From assembly GCA_012518555.1 (NCBI GenBank), contig JAAYRW010000047.1, positions 1-33,357 on the forward strand: a DNA stretch of 33,357 bases, given 5' to 3'. This document shows, one piece after another, positions 24,147 to 33,357 of this stretch (position 1 is its first letter; the number at the start of each line of letters is the position of its first letter). The notes under the pieces are model-generated. The model searched no databases and had not been told where the DNA came from. It saw only the letters and a list, made by a program, of their open reading frames with translations. The stretch is from Tissierellia bacterium (GTDB taxonomy: Bacteria; Bacillota; Clostridia; Tissierellales; Sedimentibacteraceae). The position numbers and the translations under genes were made by a program.

Positions 24147-25133
24147 TTGAAGATCACAAACGAGCAACTGAAAGAAATGTATTTGACCATGTTAAAGATT
24201 CGTAAATTTGAAACTAGTGCAATGGACTTATTTGCAGATGGAAAGATTCCGGGCTTTGTTCATCTTTACATAGGTGAAGAGGCTGTTGCAACCGGAGCTT
24301 GTGCTAACTTAAGAGAAGATGACTATATAACAAGTACTCATAGGGGACATGGCCATATAATTGCCAAAGGCGGAGAATTAAATTATATGATGGCAGAGCT
24401 TTTTGGAAAAGAAGATGGTTACTGTAATGGTAAAGGCGGGTCAATGCATATAGCTGATGCTACTAAAGGTATTTTAGGGGCCAACGGTATCGTAGGTGCA
24501 GGTCATAATATAGCAGTTGGTTCAGGTTTAGCAATTCAAACTAAGAAAACAGATCAAGTATGTATTTGTTTCTTTGGGGATGCCTCTACAAACCAAGGTA
24601 CTTTCCATGAAGCTTTAAATTTGGCAAGTGTTTGGAAATTACCGGTAGTTTTTGTTTGCGAAAATAATGGTTATGGAATTTCCGTAAGTCAAGAGAGACA
24701 TCAAGCAATTACAGATATATCCGTAAGGGGAGCTTCTTACAACATGCCAGGTATAACTATAGATGGTAACGATTTATTTGCAGTATATGAGGCTGTTGGT
24801 GAAGCAGTTGCAAGGGCGAGAAAGGGACAAGGACCGACACTTATTGAGTGTAAAACATATAGATGGAGGGGGCACTTTGAAGGAGATCCTACCGTTTACA
24901 GACCAGAAGGCGAATTAGAAGCATGGCTTAAGAAAGATCCTATCCCTCGTGTGGAAAAATACTTTATAGAAAACGAACTTATGACTGAGGAAGAAATAAA
25001 GGAAATGAATGATAATGTAGACAAGATGGTTGAAGAAGCAATAGAATTTGCCGAAAACAGTCCTATTCCATCTTTAGAATCAGCTTTAAAAGATGTGTAT
25101 TCTGATATAGTTGAGGAGGGGAGAGTAAGATGA
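24147..25133 (+). CDS. acoA: acetoin dehydrogenase-type E1 component alpha subunit (TPP-dependent)
   Basis: FETSAMDLFADGKIPGFVHLYIGEEAVATGACANLREDDYITSTHRGHGHIIAKG, GKGGSMHIAD, GDASTNQGTFHEALNLASVWKLPVVFVCENNGYGIS. TTG start at 24147 fits RBS gggaggt; alternative ATG at 24129. Confidence 0.9.
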   Translation: MKITNEQLKEMYLTMLKIRKFETSAMDLFADGKIPGFVHLYIGEEAVATGACANLREDDYITSTHRGHGHIIAKGGELNYMMAELFGKEDGYCNGKGGSMHIADATKGILGANGIVGAGHNIAVGSGLAIQTKKTDQVCICFFGDASTNQGTFHEALNLASVWKLPVVFVCENNGYGISVSQERHQAITDISVRGASYNMPGITIDGNDLFAVYEAVGEAVARARKGQGPTLIECKTYRWRGHFEGDPTVYRPEGELEAWLKKDPIPRVEKYFIENELMTEEEIKEMNDNVDKMVEEAIEFAENSPIPSLESALKDVYSDIVEEGRVR

Positions 25134-26104
25134 AAAAAATGACATATGCTGAAGGAATAAGAGAAGCAATGCGGACCAAAATGAAGGAAGATCCTAATGT
25201 TATTTTGTTTGGCGAGGATGTAGGGAAGTTTGGAGGCTGCTTTGGGGTAAGCGGGGATTTATGGGAACAATTCTGTGATGACAGAGTAAGAGATACTCCT
25301 ATTTCTGAAGGTGCAATAGTAGGGGCTGCAGTAGGTTCAGCAGCATGCGGTATAAAACCAATCGCAGAGTTAATGTTTATAGATTTCTTAACTGTTGGTA
25401 TGGACCAGCTTGTTAATCAAGCTGCCAAGATGAAGTATATGTTTGGCGGTGAAATAAGTATACCTATGGTTCTGAGAGTTCCTGCCGGAGGAGGTATAGG
25501 TGGAGCTGCACAACATTCTCAATCACTTGAAGCATGGGCAACTCACGTTCCGGGACTTAAGGTAGTATATCCGTCAAATGCACAGGATGCATATGGTTTA
25601 TTGTTGACATCCATTGATGATCCAGATCCTGTAGTATTCATTGAAAACAAAGTTTTATATGCAATGCAAAATGATGTAGATGAAAATGAAATGAAAGCTA
25701 TTCCACTAGGAAAAGCAAGAGTTGTTAAAGAGGGTAGCGATGTCACTATAATTACCTACGGACGGCAGGTATACGATTCCCTACAAGCTGCGGAAATTGT
25801 AGCTAAGGATGGCATAAATGTTGAAGTAATAGATTTAAGATCATTGTTCCCCTTAGATAAAGAAACTATAGTTAAATCAATTGAAAAGACCCACAAAGCT
25901 GTATTAGTAAGCGAGGAGTGTAAGAGAGGAGCTTATACGGGAGATATTGCTGCTATGATAGCTGAAGAACTATTCTATGAATTAGATGGTCCCCTTATGA
26001 GAGTAGGTGCTTTGAATACGCCTATACCTTTCTCTACGGAACTTGAAAACTATGTAATGCCCAATGTTAGAGATATAGAATTGGCAGTAAGATCATTATT
26101 TTAA
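25130..26104 (+). CDS. acoB: acetoin dehydrogenase-type E1 component beta subunit
   Basis: MTYAEGIREAMRTKMKEDPNVILFGEDVGKFGGCFGVSGDL, DTPISEGAIVGAAVGSAACG, IDLRSLFPLDKETIVKSIEKT. Confidence 0.92.
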   Translation: MKKMTYAEGIREAMRTKMKEDPNVILFGEDVGKFGGCFGVSGDLWEQFCDDRVRDTPISEGAIVGAAVGSAACGIKPIAELMFIDFLTVGMDQLVNQAAKMKYMFGGEISIPMVLRVPAGGGIGGAAQHSQSLEAWATHVPGLKVVYPSNAQDAYGLLLTSIDDPDPVVFIENKVLYAMQNDVDENEMKAIPLGKARVVKEGSDVTIITYGRQVYDSLQAAEIVAKDGINVEVIDLRSLFPLDKETIVKSIEKTHKAVLVSEECKRGAYTGDIAAMIAEELFYELDGPLMRVGALNTPIPFSTELENYVMPNVRDIELAVRSLF

Positions 26105-26144
26105 CGCATTGGGCTGAAGTTATTTATATGTTAGTATGAGCATT

Positions 26145-26185
26145 GTGTCATCCTCTACCGCTGATTCTTACTTTTAGGATGACAC
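26145..26185. repeat. inverted repeat in the acoB-acoX spacer
   Basis: GTGTCATCCT (26145-26154) / AGGATGACAC (26176-26185), perfect 10-bp stem, 21-nt loop, no T-tract. Confidence 0.65.
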
Positions 26186-26222
26186 TATGTTTATGCAAGG
26201 ACCTATTGTGGAGGGATAGAGA

Positions 26223-27224
26223 ATGGCTTCCATTGGAATAATAGCAAACCCTGCTTCAGGAAAGGATATTCGAAGGCTTGTTTCCCATGCTACTGTAATT
26301 GATAATAATGAAAAAATCAATATAGTAGAAAGGATAGTTTTGGGAGCACAGGCTTTGGGAGTTGAAAAGGTTTATATTATGCCTGACTCCTACAACATGG
26401 GTTATAGAGTTGAAGATAAACTTAATAGTTGTAAGGAATTAAGGTGTGAAATAAATGTAATAGATATGCTGTATTTTGACAGCACGGAAGATACGGTTAA
26501 AGCTGCAGAATATATGGAAAATAAGGATGAAATAAAATGTATAGTGACTTTAGGGGGAGATGGTACTAATAGGGCAGTAGCAAAGAGTGTTAAAGAAACT
26601 CCCATTATCACCATTTCAACTGGAACAAATAATGTTTACCCTGAAATGTTAGAAGGTACCATAGTAGGTATGGCGGCAGCAGCTGTAGCTTCAGATAAAT
26701 TTGATAAAGATAAGTTTCTTTTAAAAGATAAACGTATCGAAATATACAGAGATGGGAAATTTCTTGATATTGCCCTTATAGATGCAGTAATATCAAGGGA
26801 TGTTTTTATCGGTTCAAAAGCAATATGGAATATGGATACCGTTGAAAAAGTATTTGTAACAAGAAGTCATCCTGCATCCATCGGATTTTCGTCAATAGTA
26901 GGATGCAAAAAAATTATATATCCGGAAGATAACTTTGGTGCCTATGTGGATATTAATTTAAGTGATAAAAAGACAATTGCGCCAATTGCCGCCGGAGTGG
27001 TAGAAGCAGTATCTGTAAGCCAGCCTTTAATACTAGACTTGGATAATGAATATGAATATGTTACCAAGGGTAGAGGTACTATAGCCCTTGATGGTGAAAG
27101 AGAAATAGAATATGCAAAAGATCAGAAATTTATTTTTAGAATAAGAAGAACAGGTCCTTACCATGTTGATGTTATAAAAGCATTAGAAGTAGCACAAATG
27201 AAGGGATTTTTTATAGGAGGTTAA
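26223..27224 (+). CDS. acoX: AcoX-type ATP-NAD/diacylglycerol kinase-like protein of acetoin operons
   Basis: ASIGIIANPASGKDIRRLVSHATVIDN, CIVTLGGDGTNRAVAKSV, TISTGTNNVYPEMLEGTIVGMAAA; position between acoB and acoC. Confidence 0.88.
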   Translation: MASIGIIANPASGKDIRRLVSHATVIDNNEKINIVERIVLGAQALGVEKVYIMPDSYNMGYRVEDKLNSCKELRCEINVIDMLYFDSTEDTVKAAEYMENKDEIKCIVTLGGDGTNRAVAKSVKETPIITISTGTNNVYPEMLEGTIVGMAAAAVASDKFDKDKFLLKDKRIEIYRDGKFLDIALIDAVISRDVFIGSKAIWNMDTVEKVFVTRSHPASIGFSSIVGCKKIIYPEDNFGAYVDINLSDKKTIAPIAAGVVEAVSVSQPLILDLDNEYEYVTKGRGTIALDGEREIEYAKDQKFIFRIRRTGPYHVDVIKALEVAQMKGFFIGG

Positions 27225-27225
27225 A

Positions 27226-28521
27226 ATGGCTGAATTTGTATTAATGCCGAAAATGGGATTAACCATGACGGAAGGTTTCTTGACCAATTGGAGAAAAAAA
27301 GAAGGAGATACAATAAATAAAGGCGATGTTTTGTTTGATGTAGAAACAGATAAATTAACTAATGAATATGAAGCAAAAACATCGGGAGTTTTGAGGAAAA
27401 TTTTAGTTAAGGAAGAAACAGTAGGTATTACTGTACCTGTCGCAATTATCGGTACTGCTGATGAGGATATATCAGAACTTTTACAGAAGGTAGGAGGGAA
27501 GGTTGAAGAAGCGGCAGCTGAAAAGGAAGCTCCAAAAATAGAAACAAAGCCGGCAGCTGCTAAACCGGCAGGCGGCAGGGTAAAAGTATCACCAAGGGCT
27601 AGAAAAGTTGCACAGGAACTAAATGTAGATTATAGCTTAGTAACAGGTTCAGGACCCGGTGGTGCAATAACAGAGGATGATATAAAGGAATTTGCTGAAA
27701 GAGAAAAAGTTAAAGTATCACCTACGGCTGCTCTAATAGCTGAAAAATTAGGTGTAGATACAGACAAAATTCAAAAAGATAGCAGGGTTATGAAAGCTGA
27801 TGTAATCCAGTATAAATTAAGTGAAGATTTATTGAAATATGCAGACCCTCAAGAATACCGTAGACCAATGTCCACTATGAGAAAAGTTATTGCGAAAAGG
27901 ATGCTTGAAAGCGTTCAAACTTCTCCAAGTGTTTCCTTTAATATTAAAGTAGATACTACTGCCATGAAAGAGTTAAGAGAAGATTTGAAAGATATAGTAA
28001 AGGTGTCCTATACGGATATTTTAGTAAAAATAGTATCCATGGTATTGTTGGAATATCCTTTGTTAAACAGTACAGTAGCAGATGAAGAAATAATTAAAAG
28101 AAACTATGTAAACATGGGTGTTGCAGTTGCATTGCCAGCTGGTCTTTTAGTTCCTGTAGTTAAATTTGCCAATGTTAAAGGTTTAAAGGATATTTCAAAA
28201 GAAATTAAAGACCTTGGGGAAAGAGCAAGAACTAATGCATTGTCACCGGATGAACTCACAGGTGGAACATTTACTATAAGTAATTTAGGTATGTTTGGAA
28301 TTGAATCTTTTACGCCAATAATCAATCAGCCTGAAGTTGCAATTTTAGGAGTAAATTCAATTATCCAGGAACCTAAAGTGGTAGATGGAGAATTAGTTAT
28401 AAAACCAATGATGAATTTAAGTTTAACAGCAGACCACAGAGTAGTAGATGGAGCAGTTGCGGCGGAGTTTTTAGCAAAGTTGAAACAATATATTGAAAAG
28501 CCGGGATTGCTTTTGCTGTAA
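27226..28521 (+). CDS. acoC: dihydrolipoamide acetyltransferase (E2) component
   Basis: Lipoyl domain LMPKMGLTMTEGFLTNWRKKEGDTINKGDVLFDVETDKLTNE, E3-binding domain(s) VKVSPRARKVAQELNVD, catalytic LTADHRVVDGAVAAEFL. Confidence 0.93.
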   Translation: MAEFVLMPKMGLTMTEGFLTNWRKKEGDTINKGDVLFDVETDKLTNEYEAKTSGVLRKILVKEETVGITVPVAIIGTADEDISELLQKVGGKVEEAAAEKEAPKIETKPAAAKPAGGRVKVSPRARKVAQELNVDYSLVTGSGPGGAITEDDIKEFAEREKVKVSPTAALIAEKLGVDTDKIQKDSRVMKADVIQYKLSEDLLKYADPQEYRRPMSTMRKVIAKRMLESVQTSPSVSFNIKVDTTAMKELREDLKDIVKVSYTDILVKIVSMVLLEYPLLNSTVADEEIIKRNYVNMGVAVALPAGLLVPVVKFANVKGLKDISKEIKDLGERARTNALSPDELTGGTFTISNLGMFGIESFTPIINQPEVAILGVNSIIQEPKVVDGELVIKPMMNLSLTADHRVVDGAVAAEFLAKLKQYIEKPGLLLL

Positions 28522-28539
28522 GCTTGTGAAGGAGGTACT

Positions 28540-29928
28540 ATGCGAATAGCAATAATAGGTGGGGGACCGGGAGGCTATGTAGCCGCCATAAGGGCAGCCC
28601 AGCTAAATGCAGAAGTAACATTGATTGAAAAAGAACGCTTAGGGGGAACCTGTCTTAACAAAGGTTGTATACCTACAAAGGTTATGCTTCATACAACAAG
28701 GGAATTTGAAAATGCAAATAAAAATTTTGAAGATTACGGGATAAAAATTACGGGAGCAGAGTTAGACTGGAAACAACTTCAAAAAAGAAAAACAAAAATT
28801 GTTAGAAAATTAGTTGCCGGTGTTGATGGTTTGTTAAAAAGTAACAAAGTTACGAAGATAATAGGTGAAGGAAGTTTTATTAACAAAAATCAAATTAAAG
28901 TTAAATTAGCAGACGACAGCCACCAGACTGTTGACTTTGACTATGCCATAATCGCTAGTGGTTCTGAGCCGTCAATAACCCCTATACCAGGAGTTGAATT
29001 GCCAGGGGTTATTACTAGTGACGAACTTTTAAAGCTAAAGGAAGTTCCCAAGTCTATGATTATAATAGGTGGAGGAGTAATCGGTTCGGAATTTGCGGCT
29101 ATATATAGTGCTGCAGCTTGTAAAGTTACAATAGTAGAAATGCTGCCTAATATAGTGGCAAATATGGATCCGGATATTGTAGCACCACTGAAAGATAAAC
29201 TATTAAAAAGTGGTACAGAAATTTACACAGATACACAGGTCCTTTATATTTCAGAATCCTCTGAGGGTTTGACTGTAAATACACTTTCTCAAGGACAGGA
29301 GAAATCCTTTACTGCAGAAAAGGTATTGTTATCTATAGGTAGGAAACCAGTCATAGAAAATTTATCTTTAGAAAATGTTGGGGTTAAAACAAACAAGGGA
29401 GCAGTTCTTGTAGATAAGAGTATGCAGACAAATATTCCCAATATTTATGCCATAGGAGACAGTATTGGCGGCCTCATGTTGGCTCACGCAGCTTCGGCAG
29501 AGGGAATAGTTGCAGTAGAATCAATTATGAACAAAAAACCTAATATTGATTTTAAAACCATACCCTACTGTGTATATACAAATCCGGAGCTGGCAGGAGT
29601 AGGTTTAACAGAAACCCAAGCCAGGGAAAAAGGATATAGTGTGAAAACAGGTGTTTTCCCAATCTATATAAGCGGTAAGGCAATGATAGAATCAAAATCT
29701 GAAGGTTTAGTAAAGTATGTTGTAGATGGAGTAACTGGAGAAGTGTTAGGCCTTCATATGTCAGGGCCAAATGCCACAGAGCTAATTGCAGAAGGAGCAC
29801 TTGCCCTAAGGCTTGAAGCAACTATAGATGAAATTACATCAACAATTCATGCACATCCTACAGTGGCTGAATCACTTCACGAAGCAGCTCATGCTGTTTA
29901 TGGAAAGGCAATACATATACCCAACTAG
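28540..29928 (+). CDS. acoL: dihydrolipoyl dehydrogenase (E3)
   Basis: GGGPGGYVAAIRAAQLNAEVTLIEKERLGGTCLNKGCIPTK (redox disulfide), GGGVIGSEFAAIYS, IHAHPTVAESLHEA. Confidence 0.95.
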   Translation: MRIAIIGGGPGGYVAAIRAAQLNAEVTLIEKERLGGTCLNKGCIPTKVMLHTTREFENANKNFEDYGIKITGAELDWKQLQKRKTKIVRKLVAGVDGLLKSNKVTKIIGEGSFINKNQIKVKLADDSHQTVDFDYAIIASGSEPSITPIPGVELPGVITSDELLKLKEVPKSMIIIGGGVIGSEFAAIYSAAACKVTIVEMLPNIVANMDPDIVAPLKDKLLKSGTEIYTDTQVLYISESSEGLTVNTLSQGQEKSFTAEKVLLSIGRKPVIENLSLENVGVKTNKGAVLVDKSMQTNIPNIYAIGDSIGGLMLAHAASAEGIVAVESIMNKKPNIDFKTIPYCVYTNPELAGVGLTETQAREKGYSVKTGVFPIYISGKAMIESKSEGLVKYVVDGVTGEVLGLHMSGPNATELIAEGALALRLEATIDEITSTIHAHPTVAESLHEAAHAVYGKAIHIPN

Positions 29929-29947
29929 CATAACTTAATACATTAGG

Positions 29948-30000
29948 GACCTACCTTATTGTCATGATTATTGAGGCAAAGAGGTAGGTCTTTAATTTTT
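29948..30000 (+). terminator. rho-independent terminator of the aco operon
   Basis: GACCTACCT ... AGGTAGGTC followed by tttaattttt. Confidence 0.75.
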
Positions 30001-30138
30001 ATGCATATCTTTTTTATGATAGGAGTATGTAGGAAATGTTTAGCTTTTTGAAAAATGGATATATAATTAATATAATACGAAGTCTTTTTGGAGAGGAATG
30101 TTCCCGACCCGTTGAAAATCTAAATTTTGGAGGAAATT

Positions 30139-31473
30139 ATGCGTATAGTTATAATAGGAGCCGTAGCAGCAGGAACTTCTGCAGCTACAGAAATAAGAAG
30201 AAATAACAAAGAGGCACAAATAATCGTTTATGAAAAAGATAAATATATCTCATATGCCGGTTGCGGTATGCCTTTCTATATAAGTAATGAAACAGAAAGT
30301 TTTGAAGAAATTGTTCCTCGTGATTCTAAGTTTTTTAAAGAAAATCATAATACGGACATTTTTGTTCAACATGAAGTATTGTCAATCAACCCTGAAAATA
30401 AAACAATAAAAGTTAAAAATTTAGTAACAGGAGAAATATTTGATGACAACTATGATAAACTTATAATTGCAACCGGGGCCATGGCTAGACTACCGGATAT
30501 AAAAGGTGCCCATGGGGATAAGGTGTTTTTGTTAAGAAATATAAACCATATGAATAATATTAAAAAATTTATAGAGAAAAATAAACCTAAATCAGCTCTT
30601 ATAATAGGAAGTGGATTCATAGGTCTTGAAATGTGCGAAAGCTTTAAGTATTTAGGAATGGATGTTACTATTATCGCCAGATCGAATATTTCTAAAGGAA
30701 TTGATCCGGATATGTCTGTCTATATAGAAGAGCATTTAAGGGAAAAAGGGGTCAATGTTTATACCAATACTCAAACTTTAGAAATAAACCATGAAGGCGC
30801 TATTATAGAAGACGGAAGTTTAATTAAGGCAGACTTAGTACTTTTAGCAACCGGTATAAAACCAAGTGTAGATTTGGCAAAAAATGCAGGAATTGAACTT
30901 GGAAAAACAGGTGGAATAAAAGTAGATAAACAGATGAGAACTAATATAGAAGATATTTACGCTTGTGGTGATTGTATAGAAATGTTTTATACTATAAACG
31001 AGGAAGCTGTATATAGACCCTTAGGTTCTACGGCAAATAAAACAGGTACTATTGCAGGAAGTAATGCCATAGGTAAGAAAGACGAATTTAAAGGAGTTAT
31101 GGGCACAGGCATATACAGGGTTTTTGATATGACTGTAGGGCAAACTGGATTTTCTGAAACAGAAGCAGCTAAATTAGGATATAGTACTGCAATTTCCATT
31201 GATTTAAGGCCTAATAAACCTCTTTATATGGGTGGAAGGCCTATGGCTATTAAGGCTGTAGCTGAAAAGGAAAGTGGGAGACTTTTAGGAGCTCAAATAA
31301 TTGGTTACGAAGGTGTTGATAGAAGATTGGATGTAATGGTAACAGCTATCAGTCTAAAAGCAACCGCCCAAGACTTAATGGATCTTGACCTTGCTTATTC
31401 ACCTCCCTATGCAACGCCGCGGGATCCTTTGTATTACACTGGAGCAAAATTAAGAGCAAAGATAGGAAAATAG
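30139..31473 (+). CDS. CoA-disulfide reductase / NADH oxidase-family flavoprotein
   Basis: MRIVIIGAVAAGTSAATEIRRNNKEAQIIVYEKDKYISYAGCGMPFYISNE (single active Cys), ALIIGSGFIGLEMCESF, AYSPPYATPRDPLYYTG. Start after ggaggaaatt. Confidence 0.85.
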   Translation: MRIVIIGAVAAGTSAATEIRRNNKEAQIIVYEKDKYISYAGCGMPFYISNETESFEEIVPRDSKFFKENHNTDIFVQHEVLSINPENKTIKVKNLVTGEIFDDNYDKLIIATGAMARLPDIKGAHGDKVFLLRNINHMNNIKKFIEKNKPKSALIIGSGFIGLEMCESFKYLGMDVTIIARSNISKGIDPDMSVYIEEHLREKGVNVYTNTQTLEINHEGAIIEDGSLIKADLVLLATGIKPSVDLAKNAGIELGKTGGIKVDKQMRTNIEDIYACGDCIEMFYTINEEAVYRPLGSTANKTGTIAGSNAIGKKDEFKGVMGTGIYRVFDMTVGQTGFSETEAAKLGYSTAISIDLRPNKPLYMGGRPMAIKAVAEKESGRLLGAQIIGYEGVDRRLDVMVTAISLKATAQDLMDLDLAYSPPYATPRDPLYYTGAKLRAKIGK

Positions 31474-31494
31474 CCCTCAAAATGAGGGCTTTTA
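31472..31494. terminator. terminator hairpin between convergent genes
   Basis: AGCCCTCA-aaa-TGAGGGCT followed by ttta; overlaps the stop codon of the upstream gene. Confidence 0.75.
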
Positions 31495-31507
31495 TGTTGA
31501 GTTTAGA

Positions 31508-32065
31508 TTATCTTGACTTTTGATATACTGATAGCCTCTTCCCTAAAAATACTACGGTTACAGCTTTCAGAGTATCTCCCGGTATAAATGACAACATACC
31601 TAATTGAAGAATTTTATAAATACTGAAATTATTAGAAAGCATAATATTTAAAATGTAGTACATGTAGGGAAGACCGAAGGCATAAATAATTATGGTAGCT
31701 ATTAAAAGGGCAAGTGATAGATTTTTAGAGTTTAAGGGTTTTCCCTCTGTTAACTTACCAACTGCAAAGGCTGCTGCAACATAACCCATTAAGAAACCGA
31801 AACTGGGTTTTAGTATATGTTGCAATCCTCCAGAAAAGCCTGAAAATATAGGAAAGCCAACCAATCCTAACAACAAGTATGTTATTTGGGAAAACATAGC
31901 TTTTCTTGAACCTAAAATAAGACCTGACATAAGGACGAAAAAAGATTGAAGGGTAATAGGTACAGGACCTATAGGTATACTTATAAACGCGCCTACTGCC
32001 GTTAATGCTGTGAATATCGCTGTTTGGGTTATATCCCTAACACTTAAAACTTCTCTATTATACAT
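31508..32065 (-). CDS. bioY: BioY biotin ECF transporter S component
   Basis: SVRDITQTAIFTALTAVGAFISIPIGPVPITLQSFFVLMSGLILGSRKAMFSQITYLLLGLVGFPIFSGFSGGL...LKPSFGFLMGYV. Confidence 0.93.
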   Translation of the reverse strand: MYNREVLSVRDITQTAIFTALTAVGAFISIPIGPVPITLQSFFVLMSGLILGSRKAMFSQITYLLLGLVGFPIFSGFSGGLQHILKPSFGFLMGYVAAAFAVGKLTEGKPLNSKNLSLALLIATIIIYAFGLPYMYYILNIMLSNNFSIYKILQLGMLSFIPGDTLKAVTVVFLGKRLSVYQKSR

Positions 32066-32077
32066 AACTACTCCTAT

Positions 32078-33061
32078 TTATTTTTTTCTTATTGAAACTT
32101 CACCGGAATTTAAAGTTATTTTCTGCTTGTCGGCAGTAAAAATTACTAATCCGCCATATTCATCAATATCTATGGCATAACCTTTATGCCACTGATTATC
32201 CTTGCTATACAAAATATGTTCATTTAATATCATGGATCGTTCCTTGTATTCCTCAAGGAATTTTCTTTCTTCTAAATTTTTGCTGATTATTAATAAATTA
32301 TTGATAATTTCCGCAGCTAGTTGGTTTCTTATGGAATTATCTTTATGGCTTAAAATTGAGCCGGCAGTAGTTTGTAATTCCACAGGAAAAACTTCCTTTT
32401 TAGTTTTAACATTTATACCAATTCCCACTATAACACTATCCATCATACCGCTTTCGAAATTAGTAACTGCTTCTGTAAGTATGCCGCATACCTTTTTATC
32501 GTTAACAAATATATCATTTACCCACTTGATTTTAGCTACTTGGTAGGTAAGTTTTTCAATTGCCCGACATACGGCGACGGCAGCCGCTGTAGTTACAAGG
32601 ACTGAATTTTCAATATTAAGTTCCGGTTTTATAATAATGCTCATATAAATTCCTGAATCTGCTGGTGAGAAAAAGTCTCTTCCAAACCGTCCTCGCCCCT
32701 TGGTTTGCTCCTCTGCTACAATAACAGTTCCGTGTTCAGCCTGCTGGACTGCTATTAATTTTGCTTCAGAATTAGTAGATTCAATTGATTTGTAAAAGCT
32801 TATGGGGATAGTTTTAAATTCTTCCCTTAAATGTAATCTTATACCTTCTGAAGACAAAAGATCAGAATCCGGTGACAAGATATATCCTTTGTTTGCTGCT
32901 GAAGATATGGGATATCCTTCATCTTTTAAGGATTTAATTGCTTTCCAAATTGCTGTTCTGGATACTAGCAGTAAATCTGCCAAGTTTTGGCCGGAAATAT
33001 ATTTACCCTTGTTAGATTCTAAAATATGTAAAACTTTATTTTTCACTGTCATAGTCCTCAC
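32078..33061 (-). CDS. birA: bifunctional biotin-[acetyl-CoA-carboxylase] ligase / biotin operon repressor BirA
   Basis: N-terminal HTH (GKYISGQNLADLLLVSRTAIWKAIKSLKDEGYPISS), EEQTKGRGRFGRDFFSPADSGIYMSI, IKWVNDIFVNDKKVCGILTEA. Confidence 0.95.
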   Translation of the reverse strand: MRTMTVKNKVLHILESNKGKYISGQNLADLLLVSRTAIWKAIKSLKDEGYPISSAANKGYILSPDSDLLSSEGIRLHLREEFKTIPISFYKSIESTNSEAKLIAVQQAEHGTVIVAEEQTKGRGRFGRDFFSPADSGIYMSIIIKPELNIENSVLVTTAAAVAVCRAIEKLTYQVAKIKWVNDIFVNDKKVCGILTEAVTNFESGMMDSVIVGIGINVKTKKEVFPVELQTTAGSILSHKDNSIRNQLAAEIINNLLIISKNLEERKFLEEYKERSMILNEHILYSKDNQWHKGYAIDIDEYGGLVIFTADKQKITLNSGEVSIRKK

Positions 33062-33093
33062 CTCATCTAATTATAAACAGAAGACATGGGGCT

Positions 33094-33120
33094 GTCAACC
33101 TAAAAAAACATTAGGTTGAC
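33094..33120. promoter_or_regulatory. putative BirA operator
   Basis: GTCAACCTAA-aaaaaca-TTAGGTTGAC, perfect 10-bp inverted repeat immediately upstream of birA-bioY; resembles Firmicutes BirA boxes (GTTAACC...GGTTAAC-type). Confidence 0.7.
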
Positions 33121-33131
33121 GAAACTTTTCG

Positions 33132-33157
33132 AAAAAACAAATGGACATTTGTTTTTT
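33132..33157. repeat. 26-bp perfect inverted repeat between birA and the downstream gene
   Basis: AAAAAACAAATG-GA-CATTTGTTTTTT. Confidence 0.7.
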
Positions 33158-33241
33158 ACTGGTTTTTTTATTGTAACTATATTTTTTGGTTATGTTAATA
33201 GGAGAACTATATAAATTTAAATAGAAGTGAGGAGTGATAAT

Positions 33242-33357
33242 TTGTTAGATGAGAAAATATTGGAAATGAAAGACCAAATTATTAAAAGTGTCCAAGAATC
33301 CGTAAGGATTAAAAGTGTTGAGGCTGAGTCAAAAAAAGGAATGCCTTTTGGAGAGGG
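33242..33357 (+). CDS. N-terminus of a PepV-like M20 dipeptidase (truncated by window end)
   Basis: TTG start after gaggagtgataat; translation MLDEKILEMKDQIIKSVQESVRIKSVEAESKKGMPFGEG resembles recalled PepV/Sapep N-termini. Confidence 0.6.
   Translation, partial: MLDEKILEMKDQIIKSVQESVRIKSVEAESKKGMPFGE

Noticed and set aside
32802-33119. Plus-strand 105-aa ORF over the birA start and operator
   Set aside because: Mostly antisense to birA, no RBS or domain, and it runs through the operator.

Overview
AT-rich Firmicutes (Clostridia/Tissierellia-like) chromosomal window dominated by anaerobic catabolism. Left to right: (1) 3' part of a 4-hydroxybutyryl-CoA dehydratase (AbfD-type) gene and a complete pyruvate:ferredoxin oxidoreductase gene. 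(2) A divergent FadR/FCD-type GntR regulator facing a long catabolic gene run: IlvD/Edd dehydratase, 3-hydroxyacid/3-hydroxyacyl-CoA dehydrogenase, UlaG-like metallo-beta-lactamase-fold lactonase, four-subunit molybdenum hydroxylase with a split molybdopterin subunit (nicotinate dehydrogenase NdhFSLM-like layout), TylF-like methyltransferase, domain-swapped XdhC-like factor, MocA-like nucleotidyltransferase fused to an HD domain, and a BKACE/DUF849 enzyme. (3) A ModE-like short regulator divergent from a methyltransferase / ECF S-component / P-loop NTPase operon, with a ModE-like palindrome between them. (4) Probable spore-surface genes: a Met/Asn-repeat protein and two Cys-rich proteins. (5) An AcoR-like sigma54 activator followed by an acoABXCL acetoin-dehydrogenase-type operon with a -24/-12 promoter and palindromic upstream sites. 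(6) A CoA-disulfide-reductase-like flavoprotein, BioY and BirA with a BirA-like operator, and the start of a PepV-like dipeptidase. The best candidates for undescribed biology are the GntR-controlled molybdenum hydroxylase/lactonase/BKACE pathway (substrate unknown) and the ModE-linked methyltransferase-ECF-NTPase operon. All family calls come from reading the sequence and recalling motifs; no database search was run.
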